Shown: piece after piece, positions 1-7,893 of the stretch
Position numbering within the stretch: the first letter of the stretch is position 1
How the letters are laid out: the number at the start of each line of letters is the position of its first letter
NCBI GenBank assembly: GCA_016784195.1
Contig: JADHVE010000003.1
Span: 1 to 37,871, forward strand
Direction: 5' to 3'
DNA length: 37,871 nt
From: Candidatus Woesearchaeota archaeon
GTDB lineage: Archaea > Nanobdellota > Nanobdellia > Woesearchaeales > GW2011-AR4
Position numbers and translations under genes: made by a program
The notes under the pieces: generated by a model
Told to the model about the DNA's origin: nothing
The model's input: only the letters and a program-made list of their open reading frames with translations
Databases searched by the model: none

Positions 1-777
1 AGATTCACAGAACAAAATAATTTAGTTGCAACCTACCTCTTTAATGGAGATACAATGTTCACATCAGCTCCTACTACATCTATATTTGGTGACAGCGCAT
101 TTCCAGGAAGATATATCCATCCTCTGACATATGGAATTCCTATTTTTGAAGTTGAACAACTAACTGGAAGAAACGGAATATCATTCAACTGGTTAGGAGA
201 CCCAACACTTAGAATGCGGTACGACAACAATAATAACAACAATAATATTGATAATGCAGCTATCTGTCTGGGTAGTACTGAAATTAATTTTGGAAATATT
301 GAGATAAGTAATGATGAGCTTGTAAAAGAGACTATCAAGATTTACAATAAGGGTAATACTCAATTGGAATTTGGAGCATATATTTTGTTATCCGAAGGTC
401 ATCAATATTCATTTGCTGAAGACTTAGAACAACCTCTAATGAGAATAAATCCTGGAAAATTTATGGAATTGTCGATAGAAATATCAGTGTTGAAAATGTT
501 CGATGAACGCACTAGTTCTGAATATGTTTCTGAAAATGGAAAAAAACCAGGAAACTTTCAGGGAGAACTAGTTCTCATCTCAAATGACTTTAATTATAAT
601 TTAGTCAAAGTACCATTTAAAGGAAGAGTTTTAAAAGTGAATTATATTGAAGATGAAAAGCCTTTGCAAACAGAGATTTTATCATGTGCCAGCAATGAAG
701 ATTGTATACAGAAATGTAGAGTTAAGGGGTTTGACAGTGGGTTATGCATTGGAGATTCCGACTGTATATGCAGCTAA
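1..777 (+). CDS. C-terminal part of secreted C25-like peptidase or surface protein ending in a six-cysteine domain (5' partial)
   Basis: The frame is open from base 1, so the N-terminus lies outside the window and 258 residues remain. The first 75 residues end in the GDPTLRMR motif, typical of the C-terminal edge of gingipain-like (C25) and caspase-fold peptidase domains; the catalytic His/Cys region would be upstream. A seven-Asn linker, encoded by an AAY tract, follows. Then comes a beta-rich Ig/ASPM-like domain of about 120 residues with the motif FGNIEISNDELVKETIKIYN. The last 30 residues hold six Cys with spacing C-x5-C-x3-C-x9-C-x5-C-x-C, the defensin/scorpion-toxin (CS-alpha-beta) pattern. 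The product is presumably exported. The peptidase label is tentative because the active site is not visible; the cysteine pattern is read directly. Confidence 0.7.
   Translation, partial: RFTEQNNLVATYLFNGDTMFTSAPTTSIFGDSAFPGRYIHPLTYGIPIFEVEQLTGRNGISFNWLGDPTLRMRYDNNNNNNNIDNAAICLGSTEINFGNIEISNDELVKETIKIYNKGNTQLEFGAYILLSEGHQYSFAEDLEQPLMRINPGKFMELSIEISVLKMFDERTSSEYVSENGKKPGNFQGELVLISNDFNYNLVKVPFKGRVLKVNYIEDEKPLQTEILSCASNEDCIQKCRVKGFDSGLCIGDSDCICS
685..771 (+). other. CS-alpha-beta (defensin/scorpion toxin-like) cysteine motif
   Basis: These codons encode the six cysteines at the end of the preceding protein. The CxxxC pair, the Gly two residues before the fourth Cys (G-L-C) and the closing CxC match the invertebrate defensin signature (CxxxC, GxC, CxC) in order and spacing. 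The motif sits at the extreme C-terminus, one residue before the stop. The fold is an inference from spacing alone. Confidence 0.55.
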
Positions 778-899
778 ACAATATTTGTAAATCATACCTC
801 TCCATATTTTTGAAAATGAATATTCACTATAACTTCCCCATAAGAAGTATTGAATAGGATTTAATTATTTTTTAACAAGGGAGATCTAACAATAAAAAC

Positions 900-1394
900 C
901 TACCCCTTCCTAAAATCAAAGATAGAACTCAGCTTATGCTCTAGAACCTTGCCGTTCTCTGCATCAATTTTAACATTCAGTGTTTTAAACGCTTTTGTTA
1001 TAAAAGTCATATTCCATACATTCCCTAACTCCTCAAGATTCTGAAGTATTGCTATTACCTTATCAATCACTTCTTTCGAATACTTTTCTTTTTGAAACTC
1101 AGAAGCCTTATCCACAATCTCAGCAAAAGTCAACTTGACCTTATCAAGATCGACCTTATTAACTTTCATATCAGGCTTCTTAAAAATCTCCTCCAGGGGC
1201 ATTATCTCTATTTTCTCATTAACAACAAAAGTAGTTATCTGGTCATTCTTTTTGTTGTAATACCCTACTTGCCATTCATTCCCTACATCCAATTTACAAA
1301 AAGCATAAGAAAAATAATCATCCTTATTTTTCTCCCTCCATCCTTTAAATTCAGGGCTTGCCTCTAACCTGCTTAAAGTTTCTTTTATCTCCAT
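900..1394 (-). CDS. Conserved hypothetical protein, PepSY-like C-terminus
   Basis: The protein has 164 residues from the ATG at 1394. An upstream in-frame ATG at 1445 is rejected because the TATA-like box at 1416-1425 lies between the two and gives near-leaderless transcription at 1394. The first 70 residues carry a hydrophilic alpha/beta domain with several Trp and Tyr (the WQVGYYNKK region). The last 40 residues include NVKIDAENGKVL, which resembles the repeat unit of PepSY/DUF-type domains. No signal peptide or membrane segment is visible, so it is probably cytoplasmic. It is divergent from taw1 and shares its promoter region. I do not recognise a specific function. Confidence 0.65.
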   Translation of the reverse strand: MEIKETLSRLEASPEFKGWREKNKDDYFSYAFCKLDVGNEWQVGYYNKKNDQITTFVVNEKIEIMPLEEIFKKPDMKVNKVDLDKVKLTFAEIVDKASEFQKEKYSKEVIDKVIAILQNLEELGNVWNMTFITKAFKTLNVKIDAENGKVLEHKLSSIFDFRKG

Positions 1395-1415
1395 AACATT
1401 TGTTTTTAGATTAAT

Positions 1416-1425
1416 ATTTATATAT
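1416..1425. promoter_or_regulatory. Shared TATA box between divergent genes
   Basis: The near-symmetric sequence ATTTATATAT lies about 26 nt before the ATG at 1447 (+) and about 24 nt before the ATG at 1394 (-). One TATA-like element therefore fits the archaeal TATA-to-start distance for leaderless transcripts in both directions. Confidence 0.5.
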
Positions 1426-1446
1426 CTTTGTCTTTTACTGATCATT

Positions 1447-2385
1447 ATGGTGTCAGAATTAAAGAAAAAGGATTTGGAAAAACAAGGCTATAGGCTAATT
1501 GGCAACCATTCAGCAATTAAAATATGCTTATGGGCAAAAAAATCCATAAGAAATGAAGATGTGTGCTATAAAAACACATTTTATGGAATAAATTCAAATA
1601 GATGTGTGCAAATGACTCCAAGTTTATTTTTTTGCAATCATAGATGTTTTCATTGCTGGAGAGATATTGAATTTACCTTGCCAAACTGGGAGGGCCCAGT
1701 TGATAAACCTAAAGACATTATTGATGGCTGCATTTCAGCCCATGTCGAATATTTACAGGGGTTTGGAGGAAATCCAAAAACAAGCAGAAAAAAATATTTA
1801 CAAGCCCTAAAGCCAAAGCATTTTGCTATCTCTTTGAGCGGAGAGCCAACATTCTATCCAAAACTCCCGGAATTGATAAAAGAATTAAAAAAAAGAAAAA
1901 TAAGTTCTTTTTTAGTAACTAATGGAACCCACCCTGATATGCTTAAAAAATTAATAAAAACTCAGCCAACTCAATTATACTTAACATTACCTGCTCCTGA
2001 TGAACAAATCTATAAAAAAGCCTGCAATCCTTTAATCAAAGACAGCTGGGAAAAAATACAGCAGTCATTGAGGCTATTAAATAAATTCAAAAGAAGCACT
2101 ATAAGATTAACTTTAGTAAAAAATATCAATATGCTCAAGCCGGAAAAATACGCGGAGTTAATTGAAAAAGCAGAGCCAAAATTTGTAGAAGCCAAAGCAT
2201 ACGTGTGGGTAGGCCACTCAAAACATCGTTTAGGAATTGAAAATATGCCCTTATACCCTGAAATGGTAAATTTTTCTAAAAAAATAGAAAAAAACTCTAC
2301 ATATAAGATTATTGACAAAAAAAAAGAAAGTAGGGTAGTTTTATTGATGAAAAAAGACTTCAAGGGAAGGGTTATGAAATTTTAA
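1447..2385 (+). CDS. taw1: tRNA 4-demethylwyosine synthase (Taw1/TYW1), radical SAM
   Basis: Taw1 condenses pyruvate with N1-methylguanosine-37 of tRNA-Phe to form the tricyclic base of wyosine derivatives. The protein has 312 residues, the usual archaeal length. The radical-SAM cluster motif CNHRCFHC gives C63, C67 and C70. A second set, C27, C40 and C53, matches in spacing the cysteines of the second 4Fe-4S cluster of archaeal TYW1. The SLSGEPTFYP segment is the SAM-binding GGEP-like motif. There is no flavodoxin domain, as expected for archaea. The ATG at 1447 lies about 26 nt from a TATA box and looks leaderless. The gene stands alone, followed by a T-rich gap. Confidence 0.93.
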   Translation: MVSELKKKDLEKQGYRLIGNHSAIKICLWAKKSIRNEDVCYKNTFYGINSNRCVQMTPSLFFCNHRCFHCWRDIEFTLPNWEGPVDKPKDIIDGCISAHVEYLQGFGGNPKTSRKKYLQALKPKHFAISLSGEPTFYPKLPELIKELKKRKISSFLVTNGTHPDMLKKLIKTQPTQLYLTLPAPDEQIYKKACNPLIKDSWEKIQQSLRLLNKFKRSTIRLTLVKNINMLKPEKYAELIEKAEPKFVEAKAYVWVGHSKHRLGIENMPLYPEMVNFSKKIEKNSTYKIIDKKKESRVVLLMKKDFKGRVMKF

Positions 2386-2464
2386 AATTATTTTTTTATC
2401 ATTTAATCTTGGTCATTAAGCGCTATTATCCTTTTACAATCATCTGGATATTTTTTATTGATAC

Positions 2465-3067
2465 CTAAATATTAATCATCTTTCCATAAGGTCCGGGATT
2501 AATTGCTTTTGTCTTCTTTATCTTATCCTCTTTGCCGTAATTCTCATGTATATGCCCGCATATCAACAAATCAACCTCGTTTTTCTCTACGAACTCTCTT
2601 ATAGTCTTATTTCCGCAATAATCCTTGCCTAATCTATCAAGTTTAGTCTTATAAGGCGGAGCATGCGTAACAAGAATTATTTTTTTACCTTCGTTTTTCT
2701 TTATTAAATCTTTAAATTTCTTAGATATTTTCTTTAAGCCTGGCTCTGTCAATGAAAAGCCTCCTCCGCCATAGCCTAAAAACAGATAATTGCCTAAAAT
2801 ATAAGATTTTTTATGCAAAAAAACAGTATTCTTTAATTTAGAGCATATCTTTTTCATTGTAGTTTGGGTTTCATGATTTCCATGTATAACTAAAAAAGGA
2901 ATTTTAAGCTTATCAAATTCTTTCAATAAATAACTCAGACCCTGCTCAAATATGCTTAAGTCCCCAGCGCATACAATAACATCAGGTTTCTGCTTCTTTA
3001 TTTTCTTTTTCAGCCTTTTGAATGTCTTAAGCAATGCATGCATATCCACAAACGCTAATATTTTCAT
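2465..3067 (-). CDS. Calcineurin-like metallophosphoesterase (YfcE/MJ0936-like)
   Basis: This 200-residue single-domain protein has every metallophosphoesterase motif: D8-x-H10, G35-D36, GNHE at 63-66, H135 (THAPP) and GHIH at 171-174. These residues bind two metals, and the fold hydrolyses phosphomonoesters or phosphodiesters; the substrate cannot be told from sequence. No signal peptide is present, so it is cytoplasmic. It is divergent from the diadenylate cyclase gene with a shared TATA region at 3088-3101. A role in cyclic-dinucleotide turnover is possible only as a guess from that neighbour. Confidence 0.88.
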   Translation of the reverse strand: MKILAFVDMHALLKTFKRLKKKIKKQKPDVIVCAGDLSIFEQGLSYLLKEFDKLKIPFLVIHGNHETQTTMKKICSKLKNTVFLHKKSYILGNYLFLGYGGGGFSLTEPGLKKISKKFKDLIKKNEGKKIILVTHAPPYKTKLDRLGKDYCGNKTIREFVEKNEVDLLICGHIHENYGKEDKIKKTKAINPGPYGKMINI

Positions 3068-3087
3068 TCTTTAGTTTTTATTTCCAG

Positions 3088-3101
3088 TTATATTTAAATT
3101 T
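3088..3101. promoter_or_regulatory. Bidirectional TATA region
   Basis: TTATATTTAAATTT lies about 26 nt before the ATG at 3120 (+) and about 27 nt before the ATG at 3067 (-). It is the second instance in the window of one AT-rich box placed symmetrically between two leaderless divergent genes. Confidence 0.5.
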
Positions 3102-3119
3102 ATGTGTAACCATTCTTAA

Positions 3120-3860
3120 ATGGTAAATAAAGGAAAAGCTTATAAAAAACTAAAAAATCTAAATTGTAGGTTATTGAAAATGGGCAAAAAAATTAAAATT
3201 ATTGGAACTGAACGCAGTTTATACGATGAACTTATTGATGGAAATCTAAGTAGACAAAGGATGGCGAGATATTATGTTAAGCCTACCAAAAGAGCTTTAA
3301 AAAGTTTCATAAGATTATCTAATCAATTATCAGGTGATTCTGCTCCACATGGGGCACTTTTAATGTTGGGTTTTGTATCGGGCAGTTCGTCAGGTTATAA
3401 AGAAATAGATGAATGTTTTATTTATGGCATACAAAAAGACACATCACAAAATCTAAGCTTGACTGATGATTTTGATAAAACACTTGATACGATCATTAAA
3501 AGGACTCTTTCAGAAGAAGATCATGATGGTGCTTTCTTATTCAGTCCTGATGGCATCTTAAAACATAGTGGAGCAGAATTTGCCCCTAATAAGAAACAAG
3601 TTTACCAAGCCCATGGATTTTCTACTTATTATTCCTTTAAAGATGCAGCAGGTATAAAAGGAGCAACACGGATGAGTTCAGCTGTTATACAATCTTTATT
3701 GTTTGTTAATTCTCTAATAGCATCAATAAGTGAATCAGGAGATCCTTCCAAAATAGTTTTTGCTCATAATGGGAGACTCGTTCCAATTAATCAATACGAT
3801 GTTAAACAATACTACAATAATCCTCCAGCACAACCTTATCAATGTTCTCAACATCCCTGA
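3120..3860 (+). CDS. Diadenylate cyclase (DisA_N/DacZ-like), divergent
   Basis: The C-terminal half (about residues 130-222) matches the DAC domain, which makes c-di-AMP from two ATP. It has the DGA motif at 136-138 (DGAFLF), the GATRMSSA block at 181-188 that aligns with the canonical GTRHRAA motif, and a closing AHNGRLVP strand. The Arg is kept, but the following His and Arg are Met and Ser, so activity is not certain. The N-terminal 120 residues form an uncharacterised alpha/beta domain, as in archaeal DacZ proteins. The start is leaderless. The 3' end overlaps the convergent VWA gene by 59 bp. The family call is fairly strong; catalytic competence is inferred. Confidence 0.8.
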   Translation: MVNKGKAYKKLKNLNCRLLKMGKKIKIIGTERSLYDELIDGNLSRQRMARYYVKPTKRALKSFIRLSNQLSGDSAPHGALLMLGFVSGSSSGYKEIDECFIYGIQKDTSQNLSLTDDFDKTLDTIIKRTLSEEDHDGAFLFSPDGILKHSGAEFAPNKKQVYQAHGFSTYYSFKDAAGIKGATRMSSAVIQSLLFVNSLIASISESGDPSKIVFAHNGRLVPINQYDVKQYYNNPPAQPYQCSQHP

Positions 3861-4992
3861 TAACATATAATCTGCCTTTTCCAATCTCAACAATTTTCTT
3901 GGCTAACTTCTTTCCTTTTTCATCTAAATTGATTCCAATAAAAGAAATAGTAATACCGTTATTCCTGGCAACAGAAGCCTCCTGTAGTGTCTCCTTTTCA
4001 GGCTCTTTGCCTATTGTGGGCAAAGCATCGCTTATCAAAATAAGATGTTTAGTTATATTCCCTGAAGGGAATAATTCTATTGCTTTCCTTAACATACAAA
4101 CAAGATCTGTCTGCCTGGAAGCCTTGATTTTTGTTATACTCTTCAATAAAAAAGCAAAATCAGTAGTCGGCTCAACAACCTCTTTTACCTCAGTGCCAAA
4201 AACTATCAACCCCACCTTGTCCTTTTCTTCAATCGCCTTATAAGCTAAGGCTATCCCAGCCTTTTTACAGGCGCTGATTTTCTTGCCTTTCATCGAGCCG
4301 GAAGCGTCCAGAGCATAAACAATACAGCACCGGCCTTTGCTTTTTCTTTCAAAAACTTTTAGGTCTTTTTCATCCAATTTTTTATGGTTTCTTCTTATAG
4401 CCAGTTTAACAGATTTTTTAATCGCAATATCTCTGTATCTGTCGCTTCTCTTAAAATTTTTTACATCCTCTTTTCCGCCGTAAATAGAATCCTTTTTATG
4501 TATTTTTCCACCTAAAATTCCCATGGGTTTTAGTTTATCTAATTCCTCAAAATAAGTTACTAAAGAAGCGAGTTCAATGCCTTTCTCATTTATTGAAGTA
4601 TCATTCCCGATTAATTTTTCTTCTTTCAGCTCTTCAATATTTTTCTCAATCCTCTCTTTTAGTTCTTTTTGAAACTCAGGAATATTGATGTTTTTTTTAA
4701 CATAATCCGGATTATAGCCTGAAATAAGCTTGATTAAAGAGCCCCCATAGATATGCCTTGCAACTGAAAAATTGTTTACTAACTGCTGGAATAATAAGTC
4801 CGGGGTAAAAGAATTTAAGCCTTGATTTATAGCATCATTTATTAGTTTCCCTTTTTCTATTGTTTTCTTGTCATTCTGCAGAACAGAATGCATTAATTTA
4901 TCCTCTATTTTCTGGAATGATGACTTTCCTGCTAGCTCTTCTATTTTTTCCAGATCCTTTATCTCAGTTTGCAGGCTGTCAAAGGCAACCAC
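3802..4992 (-). CDS. von Willebrand factor A domain protein (MoxR partner)
   Basis: The protein has 396 residues with a helical N-terminal part (about 1-215) and a C-terminal VWA domain (about 220-395). The metal-ion-dependent adhesion site is complete: D229-x-S231-x-S233 in DASGS, T295 and D322. It resembles the BchD/CoxE-type cytoplasmic VWA proteins that work with MoxR ATPases as protein-remodelling machines. The start is GTG at 4992, overlapping the upstream moxR gene by 14 nt, so the two are probably translationally coupled. The reading frame runs 59 bp past the stop of the convergent diadenylate cyclase gene. The client protein is unknown. Confidence 0.9.
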   Translation of the reverse strand: MVAFDSLQTEIKDLEKIEELAGKSSFQKIEDKLMHSVLQNDKKTIEKGKLINDAINQGLNSFTPDLLFQQLVNNFSVARHIYGGSLIKLISGYNPDYVKKNINIPEFQKELKERIEKNIEELKEEKLIGNDTSINEKGIELASLVTYFEELDKLKPMGILGGKIHKKDSIYGGKEDVKNFKRSDRYRDIAIKKSVKLAIRRNHKKLDEKDLKVFERKSKGRCCIVYALDASGSMKGKKISACKKAGIALAYKAIEEKDKVGLIVFGTEVKEVVEPTTDFAFLLKSITKIKASRQTDLVCMLRKAIELFPSGNITKHLILISDALPTIGKEPEKETLQEASVARNNGITISFIGINLDEKGKKLAKKIVEIGKGRLYVIRDVENIDKVVLEDYCSIV

Positions 4993-5902
4993 CTTTTTCT
5001 TCCCATTTTTCCCTAGTAACTTCTTTTTCGAACTTCTCTTTTACATAATCTTCAGCTGCCTGCAGATATTTTATAGATGGCTTTAGCCTTATCCTGTGGC
5101 TTAAGACAGAAACAACAGCCTCTTTTACATCATTAAAACTTACCTCTCTTTTCCCTTTCACCAGGCAATTTGCTTGCGCTCTTTCATAAAGCCCGATAGA
5201 AGCTCTAACACTGGGTTTTTTCTCTAAATTCTTATCCTCTCTCAATAGTCTTATAAAATAAACAATCAATGTTAATAATTTATCATTGATTTTAACCTCA
5301 TCAACTTTTTTCCCTTTTTTTAATACTATCTCTTTTTCTATATCTATATTTTCCGGATAATGCATGTATATCAAATCAAACCTGTCAAGCAAAACATCTG
5401 ATAATTTTTCAGTAGAGCTGTCTTCAGGGTTCATAGTTCCGATAAAAATCAAGTCAATGTCAAAATCAACGTCATACGAACCAATAGTGGCTTTTCCTTC
5501 CTCCAAAACCTGTAGTAGGGCATTCTGCAGCTTCTCAGGACACCTGTTTAATTCATCAAAGAATAGAATTCCCTTATCTGCCTTGAAGATTTTTCCTTTT
5601 GTAAAAGCATCTAGGCTCAAAGGACCATGTTTCATAGCCTTTATTGGATCAATATCTCCTAGTAAATCCTCAACAGTCAAGTCCGGGCTTCCTTGAACCC
5701 TTATGAATTTCTTTCCAGGAATCAGTTTTGCAATATTCTTTGCCAAAGTTGTTTTCCCAATACCTGGTGCTCCAACTATGATGATATGCCTGTTAGTCAA
5801 TAAAGCAGACTTTACGTCTTTCTTTACCATTTCTTGCCCTAAAATATCTGTAAAAGGGCATTTCTCTTTCAATAATACTTTTTTTAATTGTTCTGATAAC
5901 AT
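4979..5902 (-). CDS. MoxR-family AAA+ ATPase
   Basis: The protein has 307 residues. Walker A is GAPGIGKT (about 44-51), Walker B is ILFFDELNR (catalytic Asp/Glu about 116-117), the sensor-1 strand FIGTMNPED follows, and LLDRFDL carries the Arg finger. The order and the DELNR motif are typical of MoxR. I prefer the ATG at 5902, because an AGGTGG ribosome-binding site lies 8 nt upstream; an in-frame ATG at 5929 would add nine residues. It forms an operon with the VWA gene that overlaps its end. MoxR/VWA pairs usually act as chaperones that insert cofactors or activate targets. The 225 nt upstream show a TATA-like box near 6017 and no other gene. Confidence 0.92.
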   Translation of the reverse strand: MLSEQLKKVLLKEKCPFTDILGQEMVKKDVKSALLTNRHIIIVGAPGIGKTTLAKNIAKLIPGKKFIRVQGSPDLTVEDLLGDIDPIKAMKHGPLSLDAFTKGKIFKADKGILFFDELNRCPEKLQNALLQVLEEGKATIGSYDVDFDIDLIFIGTMNPEDSSTEKLSDVLLDRFDLIYMHYPENIDIEKEIVLKKGKKVDEVKINDKLLTLIVYFIRLLREDKNLEKKPSVRASIGLYERAQANCLVKGKREVSFNDVKEAVVSVLSHRIRLKPSIKYLQAAEDYVKEKFEKEVTREKWEEKGGCL

Positions 5903-6128
5903 GTCAAAAACCACCTGTTTTGAGCACACTTGAAAATCTCGGAGGGATACAGGAAGAATAGTTGCTGTATTTTAGATTTCCGATGTTTTGAACTAAATAG
6001 AATACTTTTGTCTTTTATAAATATTCGGGTTTTTATTAAGCGAGCGTGAATCCATTTTCAAAACTATAAAACTCTTTGTCAAATAACAAACATGGAAACA
6101 ACAGAAACAATCAACTTAAACTTCTTGA

Positions 6129-6758
6129 TCAAATCAGATACTTAATAACCAAAAACCCGCCGATGAATAAGATAAAAAAAAGGATTGTGAGTAAATTAAA
6201 GTATTTATCTATAAATTCCTTCATCTTAGGGCCAAAGAAATAAAGCAACGTTGCAACTAAAAAAAATCTTGCACTTCTTGAAACTGCAGAAGCAATAAAA
6301 AACATCCCAAAGCTAACACCAAAAAGTCCTGCGCTTATTGTGATGATCTTATAAGGTATGGGTGTAAATCCGGCTGTAAAAACAACCCAGAAATTGTATA
6401 GTTCGTACTTTGATTTGATAACCTCAAAAATATGGGGTGTAAAACCTGGTATGTATGAAAAGAAAAAGCCCTTTAGCACAATCCACAGCTTCCACCCTAT
6501 AAAATACCCTAAAATACCGCCTAAAATAGAGCCAATTGAGGAAATAAAGGCATAAAAAAATGATTTTTTTGGCTTAGAAACCGATAAAGCAATCTGCAAA
6601 ACATCAGGCGGAACTGGAAAAAATGATGATTCAGCAAATGCTAAGACAAACAACGCTGCAGACGAATGCTTCTTATGCGCCCATGACAAAACCCAGTCAT
6701 ACATCTTCCTTAAAAAGCCAAATGCATAAAGATGAATCCCTTTTATTTTATTAATCAT
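6129..6758 (-). CDS. VTT/DedA-family membrane protein (YqaA-like)
   Basis: The 209-residue protein has about five hydrophobic segments. The FAESSFFPVPPDVLQIAL signature (about 41-58) is the re-entrant membrane motif of the VTT (DedA/YqaA) family, and GSILGGILGYFIG and FTPIPYKIITISAG are the other conserved glycine- and proline-rich elements. Relatives act as lipid scramblases or in membrane homeostasis; the exact role here is unknown. It is the last of three same-strand genes but lies 96 nt from its neighbour, so co-transcription is uncertain. Confidence 0.88.
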   Translation of the reverse strand: MINKIKGIHLYAFGFLRKMYDWVLSWAHKKHSSAALFVLAFAESSFFPVPPDVLQIALSVSKPKKSFFYAFISSIGSILGGILGYFIGWKLWIVLKGFFFSYIPGFTPHIFEVIKSKYELYNFWVVFTAGFTPIPYKIITISAGLFGVSFGMFFIASAVSRSARFFLVATLLYFFGPKMKEFIDKYFNLLTILFFILFIGGFLVIKYLI

Positions 6759-6854
6759 TTTTTAATCTATTAATTTTAAACCACCGAATTCTACAACAGT
6801 GCACAGTTATTCTAATATTTTTAAGTTCTTTTCTTTGTATCTTTTTTTTTAAAT

Positions 6855-7892
6855 TTACTTAACATCTTCTTTAATCTCTCCTTTTATCTCCTTATTAGGC
6901 CATACTTTACATCCCGGGTTTATAATAACACCCTTAGCTATTACATTATCTCCTAAAATCCCTCCAAGTCTCTTAACAACAACTGCCTTTCCTTTAACCA
7001 TTGATTTCACATTCTCTTCAGAAAATATCTTTCCGCTAAAATAAACCCCCTGGCCTATAATGGAATCTTCAATTTCAGAGTTTTTCTCAATTGTAACATT
7101 ATCCATAATGATGGAATCCTTTACAGACCCATCAATAATGCAGCCATCACCTACAGAGCTGTTAACAATCTTTCCATCTGCTTTTGTTTTTTTCCCGATT
7201 TTATTTTTACCTTTTCTAAAATACTTATCCGCTTCCAGCAAATCCCACACGTATCCAATAGGAAACCATCCATCACTTTTGACGCAATAAATATCTTTTT
7301 CCCTAGCCAAATGCCCTATAGCATCAATTACTTCATACTCTTCTCTCTCTGATTTTTTTATTTTTTTAAGAAAACCAAAAATTTTCTTATCAAAAACATA
7401 CATCGCGCAATTTATCAGATCAGAAACAAACAACTGCGGCTTTTCAATAATCCCTATCACAATATTATTATTTTCTTTGACAACTCCAAACAGCTCAGGA
7501 TTCCTAACCTTCTTGACCAAAATTGAATTTTCATGCTTCAAGCAATTCTTAACATCCTGCTTAGAATGAATGTTGTCTCCCATCAATAAAATAAACCTGC
7601 CCTTAATGAATTTCTCAGCTAAAGACAATGCATGCCCTGTCCCCAATTGCTTTTTCTGCTCAACAAACATTACTTTGAACTTATATTTGTTTTTTATCTT
7701 GTCAACAAACTCTACAATCATTTCTTTTTTATACCCTACAACCAAAATAACTTCATCAACCAAGCCATTTAAAACATCAAAATTCCACTCAAGCAGGGTT
7801 CTATTCGCAGCCTTAAGCAAAGGCTTTGGCTTAGTGATTGTTAAAGGATATGTCCTTGTAGATCTGCCTCCTGCTAGAATTATAGCTTGCAT
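6855..7892 (-). CDS. Sugar-1-phosphate nucleotidyltransferase with left-handed beta-helix (GlmU-like)
   Basis: The protein has 345 residues. The N-terminal Rossmann-type domain (about 1-230) starts with LAGGRSTRTYPLT, a form of the GGxGTR nucleotide-binding motif in which the middle Gly is Ser. It also has the GTGHAL block, the MGDN metal-binding Asp and an EKP motif near 170. The last 100 residues are hexapeptide repeats of a left-handed beta-helix (SSVGDGCIIDGSVKDSIIMD). This layout fits the archaeal bifunctional UDP-GlcNAc or dTDP/UDP-glucose pyrophosphorylases; the sugar cannot be assigned. It begins 1 nt after the stop of cca, so the two form an operon. Confidence 0.85.
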   Translation of the reverse strand: MQAIILAGGRSTRTYPLTITKPKPLLKAANRTLLEWNFDVLNGLVDEVILVVGYKKEMIVEFVDKIKNKYKFKVMFVEQKKQLGTGHALSLAEKFIKGRFILLMGDNIHSKQDVKNCLKHENSILVKKVRNPELFGVVKENNNIVIGIIEKPQLFVSDLINCAMYVFDKKIFGFLKKIKKSEREEYEVIDAIGHLAREKDIYCVKSDGWFPIGYVWDLLEADKYFRKGKNKIGKKTKADGKIVNSSVGDGCIIDGSVKDSIIMDNVTIEKNSEIEDSIIGQGVYFSGKIFSEENVKSMVKGKAVVVKRLGGILGDNVIAKGVIINPGCKVWPNKEIKGEIKEDVK

Positions 7893-7893
7893 T

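Noticed and set aside
6092-6142. Seventeen-codon frame about 25 nt after a TATAAA sequence
   Set aside because: It is too short to judge and it overlaps the end of the VTT gene on the other strand.
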